Shown: piece after piece, positions 8,667 through 17,608 of the stretch
How positions within the stretch are numbered: the stretch's first letter is position 1
Layout: each line of letters opens with the position of its first letter
NCBI GenBank assembly: GCA_023512725.1
Contig: JAILZB010000011.1
Location: forward strand, 1 to 35,575
DNA: 35,575 nt
DNA from: Chloroflexota bacterium
GTDB lineage: Bacteria; Chloroflexota; Dehalococcoidia; SpSt-223
Reading direction: 5' to 3'
Translations under genes and position numbers: made by a program
The notes under the pieces: model-generated
What the model saw: the letters and a program-made list of their open reading frames with translations, nothing else
Databases searched by the model: none
Told to the model about the DNA's origin: nothing

Positions 8667-9998
8667 ATGGGAAAAGTCGTTCTGGTCTACCCCAAGCGCG
8701 ACGGGCGGGTGCTCGGGCGCGTACCTGGCTCGCCGTACACCTTGATGCGGCTGGCCTCGCTCGTGCCTCCCACCATCCCAGTCGAGATCTGGGACGAGAA
8801 CTGGGCGGACCTCCCCTACCATCGCCTTCGCCCCGGCGACCTCGTGGGCATCACCAGCATGACCAACTCGATCGACCGGGCTCGCCAGATCGGCCTGCGC
8901 GCCCGCGAGCACGGTGCCACCATCGTTGTCGGTGGCGTCCACGCCACCCTCTGCCCGGAGGACGTCGCGCAGTGGGCGGACGTGGTGAACGTGGGCGAGG
9001 CCTACCGCACCTGGCCCCAGATCGTGCAGGACCACTTCTCGGGCGGCGCGCGACCGTTCTACCACGATGACGCCTGGAACAGCCTCGAAGGGGTCGCTCC
9101 GCTGACCGACCACGTGATCGCCCAGGTGCAGGAGAACCACCGCTACTGGACGCCTTACCTGGAGATCACCCGCGGCTGCCCGCGCAACTGCTCCTTCTGC
9201 ACCGCCATCCGGGTCTCGGGGCAGAAGATGCGCTTGCGCCCCATCGAGGAAGTGATCGAAGAGATCCAGCGCCGCCAGATCCGGCGCTTCTTCCTGACGG
9301 ATGACAACTTCGGCTTGAACTTTCGCCTCAACCCCGACTACATCGTGGCGCTGTTCCGCGCCCTGGCTAAGCTCCCCCTGACCGGCTGGACGGCCCAGGC
9401 CGAGCAGATGGTGGGCAAATACCCCGAGCTGCTCGACCTCGCGCGCGAGGCCCACCTGGACAAGTTCTTCATCGGCTTCGAATCGGTCAACCCTCGCAAC
9501 AAGCGCAACCTGGGGGGCAAGGCCCGCGGCCTGCAGGACGAGTACCGCCAAGTGATCAAGACCTGCCACGACCACGGCATCGGCGTCGTCGGGCTGTTCG
9601 TCTTCGGGTTCGATGAGGACACCCTCGAGACCTTCGAGGAGACCTGGAAGTTCATCCGGGAAAGCGAGCTCGACTCGGTGTCGGTCACGGTGCTCACGCC
9701 TTTCCCCGGCACCCCACAGCGTGCCGAGCTGGAACGCGAAGGGCGCTTGCTGGATGTCCCCTGGAGCTACTACGACACTGCCCACGTGACCTTCATTCCG
9801 AAACAGATGACCGTCGAGGAGCTCAAGCAGGGCTACGACTGGCTCTGCCGCAAGGTCTACAGCCCTCACCGCATCATCCAGCGCGGCCTGCGCACGCTCA
9901 GCCGCTACCCGCTGGCACGCCGGAGCCGCAAGCTGATGGTCTCCTTCGGCACCGACCTCGGCTACTGGCGGACGTACCGCTACCGCTACGCCTCCTAG
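8667..9998 (+). CDS. B12-binding-domain radical SAM protein (third, divergent)
   Basis: KVVLVYPKRDG..., VVGGVHATLCPED, ITRGCPRNCSFCTA (CxxxCxxC), FFLTDDNFGLNF; C-terminal region recalls HpnP/DUF4070-type proteins. Confidence 0.9.
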   Translation: MGKVVLVYPKRDGRVLGRVPGSPYTLMRLASLVPPTIPVEIWDENWADLPYHRLRPGDLVGITSMTNSIDRARQIGLRAREHGATIVVGGVHATLCPEDVAQWADVVNVGEAYRTWPQIVQDHFSGGARPFYHDDAWNSLEGVAPLTDHVIAQVQENHRYWTPYLEITRGCPRNCSFCTAIRVSGQKMRLRPIEEVIEEIQRRQIRRFFLTDDNFGLNFRLNPDYIVALFRALAKLPLTGWTAQAEQMVGKYPELLDLAREAHLDKFFIGFESVNPRNKRNLGGKARGLQDEYRQVIKTCHDHGIGVVGLFVFGFDEDTLETFEETWKFIRESELDSVSVTVLTPFPGTPQRAELEREGRLLDVPWSYYDTAHVTFIPKQMTVEELKQGYDWLCRKVYSPHRIIQRGLRTLSRYPLARRSRKLMVSFGTDLGYWRTYRYRYAS

Positions 9999-11518
9999 CT
10001 GCCCTCATCCTGCCAGCCGGCCGGCAGCAAGCGGATGCCGCGCACCTGGAGGTCCTCCCAGCGATTGTTGGCCACCTGGAAGGCGGGCAGCCACTGACCG
10101 ACCCGCAATTCGAGCACATTGCGGCCTGCGCGCAGCACCCCTGGCGGCACGCGGAAGCGCAGCCGGCTCCAATAGGAGGCGTAATCCCAGTCGCGCCCAG
10201 GCCAGTAGGGTGGCACAAGCAGCTCGCCGTTCAACCGGAAGTGGTTCCCGCGGTCGTTGGCCTGGAGCACGATCGCTTCCAGCTCCCAGTCGCCACTCGG
10301 GTCGCGGAGGTAGAACTCTCCCTGCCAGGAGAGCGCAAGCGGACCGAAGCCCCGGATTGGCCGCCAGGGAGCAGCGAGGTCAGGTTGGTCCCCGAGGTGG
10401 ACCGGTACATCGTTCGCGAGCACTTCGACCGGCTGCCGGGAAGCGCCCGGCCAGGTCAGGGGCCAGGGCACAAGCGGGCGGGGCGGGGGCGGCTTCGCCA
10501 TCGCGTGGAGCGCACGCCAGCTCGGTTTCGGCTGGTAGCCCGCTTCCGCCAGCCGAAAGCCGGCCTGGGCGTCGTCATCTGGCTCGTCCGCTCCCAACAC
10601 CCAGACGGCGACCATGCCCAGCCAGGGCCATTCGCGCGCCGCCTGCTGGAAGGCTTCCACCAGGTACGCCCCGCGTTGCTCCTCGCTCACCGCTGGCGCT
10701 CCCACCGGCGAGGTGGGGTCGACCGTCCAGCCCAGCTCAGTGACCCAGACCGGGCGGTCGCCTAGCCCCGCCTCGAGGAGGATGCGACGCTGGTGCTCGA
10801 TCCGGCGGACGTTCAGCCCCTGGTTCGTCTCGGCCGGCACCTGCGGGGGCAGGCCGAAGCCATAGGCATGCACGGCCAGCACGTCGAACTCGCGCCCGCC
10901 CGGGGCAGCGAGCTGACGGCGGAGAAAGATCCGATCGTCCAGTGCTCGCGGGCTCACCTCATTGGTCGGTGCCAGCCCAGCTGCTATCACCAACGCCTGG
11001 GGGTCTGCCTCGCGGACTGCACGCGCTGCGGCGCCGAGCAGGCGGGCATAGCCTTCGGGGTCGGGCGGGTCACCACCCCACTCGTGGGCGAGGTTCGGCT
11101 CGTTCCAGATGATGTACCCCACCACCCGTCCACGGTAGCGCTCAGCAACCCGGCGGACAAAGGCAGAGTAGAGCGTCTCGTCGCGCGGCGGAGCATTGAG
11201 GCGGCCGGGCCGGGCCCAGGCTGGCTGCTGGTCCAGTCGGAAGACCACGTCAAGGCCATAGTAGGCCGCGGCCCGCACCACCTGGTCGGGGTACTCCCAG
11301 TACCATTCCCCAGGCGCCGGCTCGACCTCTCGCCAGCTGAGAAGCTGGATGACCGTGTCGAACCCTGCCTCGGCGATCAAGCGCAGCGGTTGGTCAGCCG
11401 CCCGCACCGTATGGATGGCGTAGCGGAACGGTCGTCCCGGTGGGCGCGTCAGCATGGCGCCGCCAGCCAGCAGCAGCCCAGCAGTGAGGAGCAGCCCGAC
11501 CACGAACACCCGCTTCAT
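9995..11518 (-). CDS. Secreted/membrane-anchored clan GH-A-like glycoside hydrolase with C-terminal beta-sandwich-like region
   Basis: N-terminal hydrophobic segment; TIM-barrel motifs VIQLLSWREVEPAPGEWYWEYPD, GYIIWNEPNLAHEWGG (acid/base NEP), and VWVTELGWT (nucleophile Glu). Confidence 0.78.
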   Translation of the reverse strand: MKRVFVVGLLLTAGLLLAGGAMLTRPPGRPFRYAIHTVRAADQPLRLIAEAGFDTVIQLLSWREVEPAPGEWYWEYPDQVVRAAAYYGLDVVFRLDQQPAWARPGRLNAPPRDETLYSAFVRRVAERYRGRVVGYIIWNEPNLAHEWGGDPPDPEGYARLLGAAARAVREADPQALVIAAGLAPTNEVSPRALDDRIFLRRQLAAPGGREFDVLAVHAYGFGLPPQVPAETNQGLNVRRIEHQRRILLEAGLGDRPVWVTELGWTVDPTSPVGAPAVSEEQRGAYLVEAFQQAAREWPWLGMVAVWVLGADEPDDDAQAGFRLAEAGYQPKPSWRALHAMAKPPPPRPLVPWPLTWPGASRQPVEVLANDVPVHLGDQPDLAAPWRPIRGFGPLALSWQGEFYLRDPSGDWELEAIVLQANDRGNHFRLNGELLVPPYWPGRDWDYASYWSRLRFRVPPGVLRAGRNVLELRVGQWLPAFQVANNRWEDLQVRGIRLLPAGWQDEGS

Positions 11519-13215
11519 CGCAGCCGCCAGACCCCTCGCTCAGTTGCCACTACCAGCTCGCCACTCACCGGATCACGCGCCAGGCTGTTCACGCGCTCAC
11601 CTACCAGGCCAAGGAGTTCCCAACGGCCACCCTGCCAGCGGAACACCCCTGCGTGACTGGTGCCAGCCACTGCGGGCTGGCCATCAGCTCCTGCCAGGAG
11701 CGCGACCACGTGGCGCCCCGCGAGCCCAGCGGGCTGCCACCGTTCCCCCTGCCAGCGAAAGAGCCCGTCGGTGGTGCCGGCAACGAGGCCGGTCGGCGTG
11801 GCCAGGAGAGCCGTAACCGAGCCAGCCAGGGGTGCCAGCGCGCGCCAGCGCGCGCCATCCAACCAGAACACGCCAGCATCGGTGCCCGCCCAGAACGACT
11901 GGCCATCGCTCGCCAGTGCAAAGACGGTCCGCCCCATCAGCCCCTCATCAGCCAGGGACCAGCGCTCACCACCATCGCTGCGAAGGGTGCGGTCATACTC
12001 GACACGCGCCAGCAACGTCTCCCCCCCACGCGCCAGCTGCGGAATGATCGCCTGCTGGTATTCGAACTCCGTCACCGTCTCCCAACTGGCCCCGCCATCG
12101 GTCGAGCGCACCACCCCGCGTTCCCAGGTCCCCGCGAAGAGCTGGCGGCCGGCGGGAAGCACGAAGAGGGTCAGCACCCCGCGCAGGTCGCTGCCGATCG
12201 GGCGCCAGCCCTCCGCCTCGCGGCGGTAGACCCCATCACTAGTGGCAGCGAGGAGGGCATCGCTCGCCGCCAGCCCCCGCACCAGCGGCCGACCATAGCA
12301 CGGCCCGCTCGGCCGCCAGCTTCCTCCCTCTTCCACCAGCACCCCCTGGGCGGTTGCCGCCCAGACGCGCGTCCGCCCTCCAGCGGCATAGACCGTCATC
12401 GCCAGCGGGCTGGCCACCTGTTGCCACTGCTGGCCGCCATCCCGACTGAGGAACACCCCCGCGCCTTCGCTCGTTGCCAGCAGCCCCTCGGGAATCGCCC
12501 CCACGGCAACCACCGGCCTGGGCACCGGCAAGCTCACTTCGGTCCACTCCTCGCCACTCTCACTCCGCCAGAGCGTTCCCTCACTGCGCGCAACCAGGCG
12601 CCCGGCGGCATCGGCTGCCACCGACGAGACCACCCGCGCGAGGGGAAGGACCGCCTGCGGCTGGCCCGCCCGCCAGAGGAGAAGGCCCTCCCCCGCCGTC
12701 GCGAGCACAAGCCCGGCCCGCCCCTCCGCGAGGCCAAGCACCGTCACAAGGGGGTCGAACTGCCAGGCCCGCTGCCAGGAGCGGCCACCGTCCTCTGAGC
12801 GGAGCAGGACCCCCTCCCCACCCGCCCAGACGACCCCATCGCGGCCGACCAGCAAGGCCGTTATGGCCAGGCGAGGCCCAGTTCGCTGCCAGGAGCGGCC
12901 ATCGTCTTCCGTCCGGTAGACCCCATCGACCGTCCCGGCGAAGGCGAGCCCTGGCGTGGGAGCCGCGGCGACGGCGTAGGCAGCGAGGTCTTCCAAGTCG
13001 GCGCTCGCGCTCCAGGCCTCACCCGGTCGCTGGACGTAAACCGCCCCCTCGCGGTAGACCGCCACGTAGACGGTCTCATCTGGTCCGACGGCCAGCCCGG
13101 TTGCGAGGGCATAGCCAGGCAGCCCCTGCTCATCACGTTCCCACTGGGGCGCTGGCGCACGACACGCGCTCAGGCTGAGCACGGCAAGCAGGAGGAGGAG
13201 GCGAAGGGGCGCCAC
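11515..13215 (-). CDS. Lipoprotein beta-propeller with YCF48/Asp-box (BNR/sortilin-like) repeats
   Basis: LSLSAC lipobox; repeated RTEDDGRSWQR, RSEDGGRSWQR, LSRDGGQQWQQ, RSTDGGASWET motifs. Confidence 0.85.
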   Translation of the reverse strand: MAPLRLLLLLAVLSLSACRAPAPQWERDEQGLPGYALATGLAVGPDETVYVAVYREGAVYVQRPGEAWSASADLEDLAAYAVAAAPTPGLAFAGTVDGVYRTEDDGRSWQRTGPRLAITALLVGRDGVVWAGGEGVLLRSEDGGRSWQRAWQFDPLVTVLGLAEGRAGLVLATAGEGLLLWRAGQPQAVLPLARVVSSVAADAAGRLVARSEGTLWRSESGEEWTEVSLPVPRPVVAVGAIPEGLLATSEGAGVFLSRDGGQQWQQVASPLAMTVYAAGGRTRVWAATAQGVLVEEGGSWRPSGPCYGRPLVRGLAASDALLAATSDGVYRREAEGWRPIGSDLRGVLTLFVLPAGRQLFAGTWERGVVRSTDGGASWETVTEFEYQQAIIPQLARGGETLLARVEYDRTLRSDGGERWSLADEGLMGRTVFALASDGQSFWAGTDAGVFWLDGARWRALAPLAGSVTALLATPTGLVAGTTDGLFRWQGERWQPAGLAGRHVVALLAGADGQPAVAGTSHAGVFRWQGGRWELLGLVGERVNSLARDPVSGELVVATERGVWRLR

Positions 13216-13221
13216 GGGCCA

Positions 13222-14760
13222 CTACACCGAGGAGCTTTCTTTCCTGGTCTGCTCCCGGCCGAGATGGTCTTCCGGCACTAGCAGCGGCACGCTATGCCGA
13301 CGCGCACTGCCACCAGGCATGGTCAGGGCAGGCACGATCGCCAGCATCGCTACCACGGCAACCAGCACGAGGACGGGCAGAAGCGCAGTGGCGATCGCGG
13401 TGGAGAAGGTCTCAAGGACCTCCGGCGGGAAGGACGCTCGCTCGCGCACATCGAGCAATTGGCTCGCGAGACTGGCCGAAGCTCCGGGGACCCCAGCGAG
13501 GTTCGCCAGCACCCCGCTGGTAAAGACCGCGCCGAAGACCGCCACCCCAACTGTGCCACCGATCATCCGCGCGAACTGCACCGCCGAGGTAGCCACCCCG
13601 CGCCGGGCCCACTCGACTGCGTTTTGGACCGAGATCGTAAATGCCGTGAAGCCAAACCCCGAGCCGATCCCAATCACCAACATCACGGCGAGGAAGACCA
13701 CCGTCTCAGCACGGGGTACCAGCACCATTACGCTCGCTGCCAGTGCGACTGCCAGAGTACCGAGCGCGGCTGTCCAGCGGTAGCCCAGCCCGAGGATCAT
13801 CCGCCCAGCAATCACCGCTCCGAGCATCCAGCCCAGGGATTGCGGGATCAGGGCGATGCCAGCATCGGCGACGCTCCCACCCCGCACTACCTGGACGAGC
13901 ACCGGCACGAACGTCGGCTGACTGAACACGACCATCCCAAGCAGAAACGCCCCCACGCTCGCCGAGCGGATAATGGGGAGCTGAAACAGGGAGAACGGCA
14001 GGAGCGGCGCCGCCACCCGTCGCTCGATCGCGAGGAAAGTGACCAGCAGCAGCCCGGCAGCGGCCATCAGGGTGAGCACCCCCGGCGAGAGCGCACCCTG
14101 GTCCCGCAGGTTGAGCAGGGCAAACTGAAAGAGCGCCACTGCTGCGGTCAGCGTGAGCGCGCCAGCCCAGTCGACCCCGCCCTGACCCCGGCGAACACGT
14201 GGCTCGCGCAAGCACCACCAGACCAGCGCTGCCGAGATCAGCCCGATTGGAAGATTGAGAAAAAAGATCCACTGCCAGGCCAGGCTCTGCACGATCAGAG
14301 CGCCCAGAACAGGAGCGATCAGACTCGCGATCCCCCAGACGGCGCTGAAGAGCCCCTGGATGCGCGCCCGCTCCTCCAGGGTGAAGATATCGCCCACAAT
14401 CGTGAAGGCCAGCGGCTGCACCGCCCCAGCACCCAGACCCTGGACCGTGCGCGAGGCGATCAGCTCCGGCAGGGAGCCCGAGAGACCGCAGAGCGCCGAG
14501 CCGAGGAGGAAGAGGCCCACCCCCACCACGTAGACCGGTCGTCGGCCGTAGAGGTCGGCCAGCTTGCCAAACACCGGCACGGTCGTCGAGGAGGTCAGGA
14601 AGTAGATGGTAAAGGCCCAGGCGTACAGCTCGATGCCCCCCAGCCGCCCCACGATCGTGGGCATGGCCGTGGCGACAATCGTGCTCTCGGCCGCCGCCAG
14701 GAAGAGCCCGATCAGGACTGCGAGCGTAACGGTGCCCCGTTGGCGGTTCGAGAGTGGCAC
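13222..14760 (-). CDS. MFS drug/proton antiporter, DHA2 (EmrB/QacA) family
   Basis: LAAAESTIVATAMPTIVGRLGG, GKLADLYGRRPVYVVGVGLFLLGSALCGLS, RTVQGLGAGAV; about 14 hydrophobic segments. Confidence 0.93.
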   Translation of the reverse strand: MPLSNRQRGTVTLAVLIGLFLAAAESTIVATAMPTIVGRLGGIELYAWAFTIYFLTSSTTVPVFGKLADLYGRRPVYVVGVGLFLLGSALCGLSGSLPELIASRTVQGLGAGAVQPLAFTIVGDIFTLEERARIQGLFSAVWGIASLIAPVLGALIVQSLAWQWIFFLNLPIGLISAALVWWCLREPRVRRGQGGVDWAGALTLTAAVALFQFALLNLRDQGALSPGVLTLMAAAGLLLVTFLAIERRVAAPLLPFSLFQLPIIRSASVGAFLLGMVVFSQPTFVPVLVQVVRGGSVADAGIALIPQSLGWMLGAVIAGRMILGLGYRWTAALGTLAVALAASVMVLVPRAETVVFLAVMLVIGIGSGFGFTAFTISVQNAVEWARRGVATSAVQFARMIGGTVGVAVFGAVFTSGVLANLAGVPGASASLASQLLDVRERASFPPEVLETFSTAIATALLPVLVLVAVVAMLAIVPALTMPGGSARRHSVPLLVPEDHLGREQTRKESSSV

Positions 14761-14847
14761 GCCATCCTCCAGCCAGGAATGCTAACCAGCGGCTTGCCGG
14801 CTGGTCAAACTCGACACCACCCCTCTCAGGCCCCACAATCGGGAGTG

Positions 14848-15681
14848 ATGGTACGCCCACCGTACCGCCTGGAGGACCCCGCCGACCTGCGGGCGCTGCG
14901 CCGCCTCGTCCGCGAAACCACCGGTGCTCCTCGCCCCGCGGCACGCTGGGTCCGCCCCGTGGCGCAGCCATCCCGCTGGCTGGTCGCTCTAGCGGGCACT
15001 TTCAACCCGCCCACCCGGGCTCATCTTGCCTTGCTCGAGGCCGCCCGCGCTGCCGGTGCCGACGCGGTGACATTCGTCGTAGCCGTGGTCAGCATCGAGA
15101 AGGAGCAGCTCAGCGCTGTCCTGCTGGAAGACCGCCTCGCTCTGCTCGACCAGATCGCGGCCCGCCTGGAGGCGGGGCTGGTGCTGACGAACGCCGGCCT
15201 GTATGCGGAGCAAGCAGTGGCCCTGCGGACCCTGCTGCCCACGACAACGCGGCTGAGTTTCATCCTGGGCGCCGATAAGGTGCTCCAAATTTTCGACCCG
15301 CGTTACTACCACGACCGCGATGCTGCCCTCGAGCAGCTCTTCGCTCAGGCTGACCTGCTCGTCGTCCCGCGCGCGGAACTGGAGAGCGAAGCGATCGCGC
15401 GCTTCCTGGCGACACCGCCCGCTGCTCGCTGGCGGCACGCGGTCACGCTCCTCTCCCCACCCGCCAGCCTGGACCGCTGGCTTTCGGCCTCGGCGGTACG
15501 GCGCGGTGAAGTCACGTCGCTGGAGCAGGCCCTTCCTCCCGAGAGCGTGCGCTTCCTCGAGCAGTGGCAGCCGTACCAGCCTGGCAGCTACGAGCGTCGC
15601 CGCGCGCTCCTTGACCAGCTCGAACGCGAGGGCACCTCGGCCTCAGGCGCACCCGCTACCGGGAGCGAGCCTGCCCCGTAA
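14848..15681 (+). CDS. NadD-like nucleotidyltransferase (nicotinate-nucleotide adenylyltransferase-related)
   Basis: LAGTFNPPTRAHLALLEAA, SFILGADKVLQIFDPRYY, LLVVPR, LSASAVRRG. The ORF-track start at 13294 is an antisense extension across the MFS gene. Confidence 0.75.
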   Translation: MVRPPYRLEDPADLRALRRLVRETTGAPRPAARWVRPVAQPSRWLVALAGTFNPPTRAHLALLEAARAAGADAVTFVVAVVSIEKEQLSAVLLEDRLALLDQIAARLEAGLVLTNAGLYAEQAVALRTLLPTTTRLSFILGADKVLQIFDPRYYHDRDAALEQLFAQADLLVVPRAELESEAIARFLATPPAARWRHAVTLLSPPASLDRWLSASAVRRGEVTSLEQALPPESVRFLEQWQPYQPGSYERRRALLDQLEREGTSASGAPATGSEPAP

Positions 15682-16649
15682 CCGGGGCGGGCCCACTGGA
15701 GGGTCGCGCGGGCAAGAGCGGCCGGCTGGAGGTTCGCAACCACGAGCCCGGAGAGCACCAGCACTGCCCCCACCAACTGGAGCACGGTCAGGCGCTCGCC
15801 GAATAGCCCCGCCGAGATGATGGCTGCCGCCACTGGATTGACGTTGTTGAAGAGCGATGCGCGCGAAGGCCCAATGCGGCGGACCCCCTCGTTCCAGGCG
15901 AGGTAGGCCATCACCGAGGCACAGATGCCGGTGTAGAGCACCGCGCCGATGACGGCGAGCTCGAGTGCAGCGGTCGTGAGCGGGCGCGGCTCGAAGGGAA
16001 GGACCGGCAGGCTGATGAGGGCCCCCACGATCACCGTCCAGACCGTGGTATCGAGCAAGCTCAGCCCGCGCCGCTGGGCGAACCGGACGAGCACCGAATA
16101 GGTACCCCAGCTGATCGCCGCCGCCAGGACGAGCAGGTCACCCAGCCCTCGGTTCGGCCCGACCGCAGTCGCCGCCGGACCGGCGAGCACCAGCAGCGCT
16201 ACTCCCACCAGCGCAACGATACCCGCCACCACGCGTCGCAGCGTCACTGGCTCCCGCAGCCACCACGCCGTCAGCAGCATTGCCACGAAGGGGCTCAGGG
16301 CCGTTAGAATAGCCCCCTCGCCAGCGCCCGTGAACTGAAGACCGGCATTGAAGGGCGCAGCAAAGCCGACCACGCCGGTCAGTCCCATCGCGAGCAGGAG
16401 GGGAAGGTCGCGCCGCCGCGGCAGGGGACGCCGCTGCCAGACCAGGAGCAGCGAAAGCACGGTCGCCGCCACCCCGTAGCGAGCGGTGACGAGCATGAGC
16501 AGCGGGATAGCCGCGACCGCGACCTTGACCGCGATCGCGCCGCCGCCCCAGGTGAGGGCCGCCCCGGCGAGCAGCAGGTAGGCGGTCATACCGCCCTGAC
16601 CGGTGGGCGGCTGGCGCATCGCCTGGGTCGGGGAGGGAAGGAGGCTCAC
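15588..16649 (-). CDS. EamA/DMT-family transporter
   Basis: Two EamA-like repeats, ~10 TM segments (AYLLLAGAALTWGGGAIAVKVAV..., LVGAVLVLSGLVVANL). Confidence 0.9.
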   Translation of the reverse strand: MSLLPSPTQAMRQPPTGQGGMTAYLLLAGAALTWGGGAIAVKVAVAAIPLLMLVTARYGVAATVLSLLLVWQRRPLPRRRDLPLLLAMGLTGVVGFAAPFNAGLQFTGAGEGAILTALSPFVAMLLTAWWLREPVTLRRVVAGIVALVGVALLVLAGPAATAVGPNRGLGDLLVLAAAISWGTYSVLVRFAQRRGLSLLDTTVWTVIVGALISLPVLPFEPRPLTTAALELAVIGAVLYTGICASVMAYLAWNEGVRRIGPSRASLFNNVNPVAAAIISAGLFGERLTVLQLVGAVLVLSGLVVANLQPAALARATLQWARPGYGAGSLPVAGAPEAEVPSRSSWSRSARRRS

Positions 16650-17608
16650 CCGACCAGCTCAACCCGCGCGCGCACCTGCTCGACATCACGCGCCATCTGG
16701 TGCACCAGCGCCTCGACATTCTCGAAGCGAAGCTCGCCGCGCAAGCGGGCCAGGAATTCCAGGCGCAGCGTACGGCCGTAGAGATCCCCCTCAAAATCGA
16801 TTAGATACGCCTCGATCAGGCGCTGGAGGTCACGGCCAAAGGTGGGGCGCACCCCGATACTCACCGCTGCCCGGTAGGGAATACCATTGAGCATGGTCCG
16901 GCACGCGTAGATCCCATCAGCGGGGACCACCAGATGCTCCGGCGGCACCAGGTTCGCCGTGGGGTAGCCAAGCTGGCGACCGCGGCGGTCACCGGGGACC
17001 ACCGTTCCCGTGAGGGCGTACGGCCGGCCAAGGGCCCGGGCAGCTTGTTCGACATCCCCAGCCCAGAGCAGATGGCGGATCAGCGAACTGTTCACGGGAA
17101 CGCCATCCAGGAGCACCGGTGGCACCACCGTCAGCTGGAGGCCGAGTTCTTCTGCCAGCGCCCGGAGCCGCTCGCCACTCCCCTCCCGCGCGTGGCCGAT
17201 AGCCGTGTCGGGCCCACCAACGAGCTCGACCATCTGCACCGTGTCTCTCAGGATCACCAGGAACTCCCGCGCCGAAAGGCGCGAGATCGCCAGCGAGAAG
17301 GTCATCGGGCAGACAAAAGCAGCCCCCAGCTGCTGCAACAGCGTAATCCGCTCCTCGAGGGTGCAGAGATAGTGGTAGGGCTTGCCCGGGTTGAACACCA
17401 CGTAGGGCAGCGGGTCGAAGGTGAGGGCGCCAGGAGTAGCCCCCCGGGCGCGTGCCCGCTCCACCGTCGTCCCCACCACCCGCGCGTGCGCGAGATGCAC
17501 GCCATCGAACTTGCCGACCGTGAGGACGGTTGGCCCTCCCGGCGCGACCGCCTGGAGTTCAGCGATCAGCTGCTCCCGCGCCGCGCGGGTGGCTGCATCC
17601 ACACTCAT
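16646..17608 (-). CDS. ribF: Bifunctional riboflavin kinase/FAD synthetase
   Basis: LTVGKFDGVHLAHARVV, FDPLPYVVFNPGKP, GDRRGRQLGYPTANL, GVRPTFG, IEAYLIDFEGDLYGRTLRLEFLARLRGE. Confidence 0.95.
   Translation of the reverse strand: MSVDAATRAAREQLIAELQAVAPGGPTVLTVGKFDGVHLAHARVVGTTVERARARGATPGALTFDPLPYVVFNPGKPYHYLCTLEERITLLQQLGAAFVCPMTFSLAISRLSAREFLVILRDTVQMVELVGGPDTAIGHAREGSGERLRALAEELGLQLTVVPPVLLDGVPVNSSLIRHLLWAGDVEQAARALGRPYALTGTVVPGDRRGRQLGYPTANLVPPEHLVVPADGIYACRTMLNGIPYRAAVSIGVRPTFGRDLQRLIEAYLIDFEGDLYGRTLRLEFLARLRGELRFENVEALVHQMARDVEQVRARVELVG

Noticed and set aside
8409-9869. 486-aa minus ORF antisense to radical SAM gene 3
   Set aside because: Shadow ORF; the same type of D/H/V/G-rich antisense composition.
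11653-12798. 381-aa + ORF antisense to the beta-propeller gene
   Set aside because: Opposite strand has lipobox and repeated Asp-box motifs; the + ORF is R/P/H-rich without motif.
13294-14847. Long + strand ORF extension (795-aa ORF from 13294)
   Set aside because: Antisense to a clear MFS gene; composition (R/H/P/Q-rich, no family motif) is a high-GC shadow ORF. Only the portion from 14848 is accepted.
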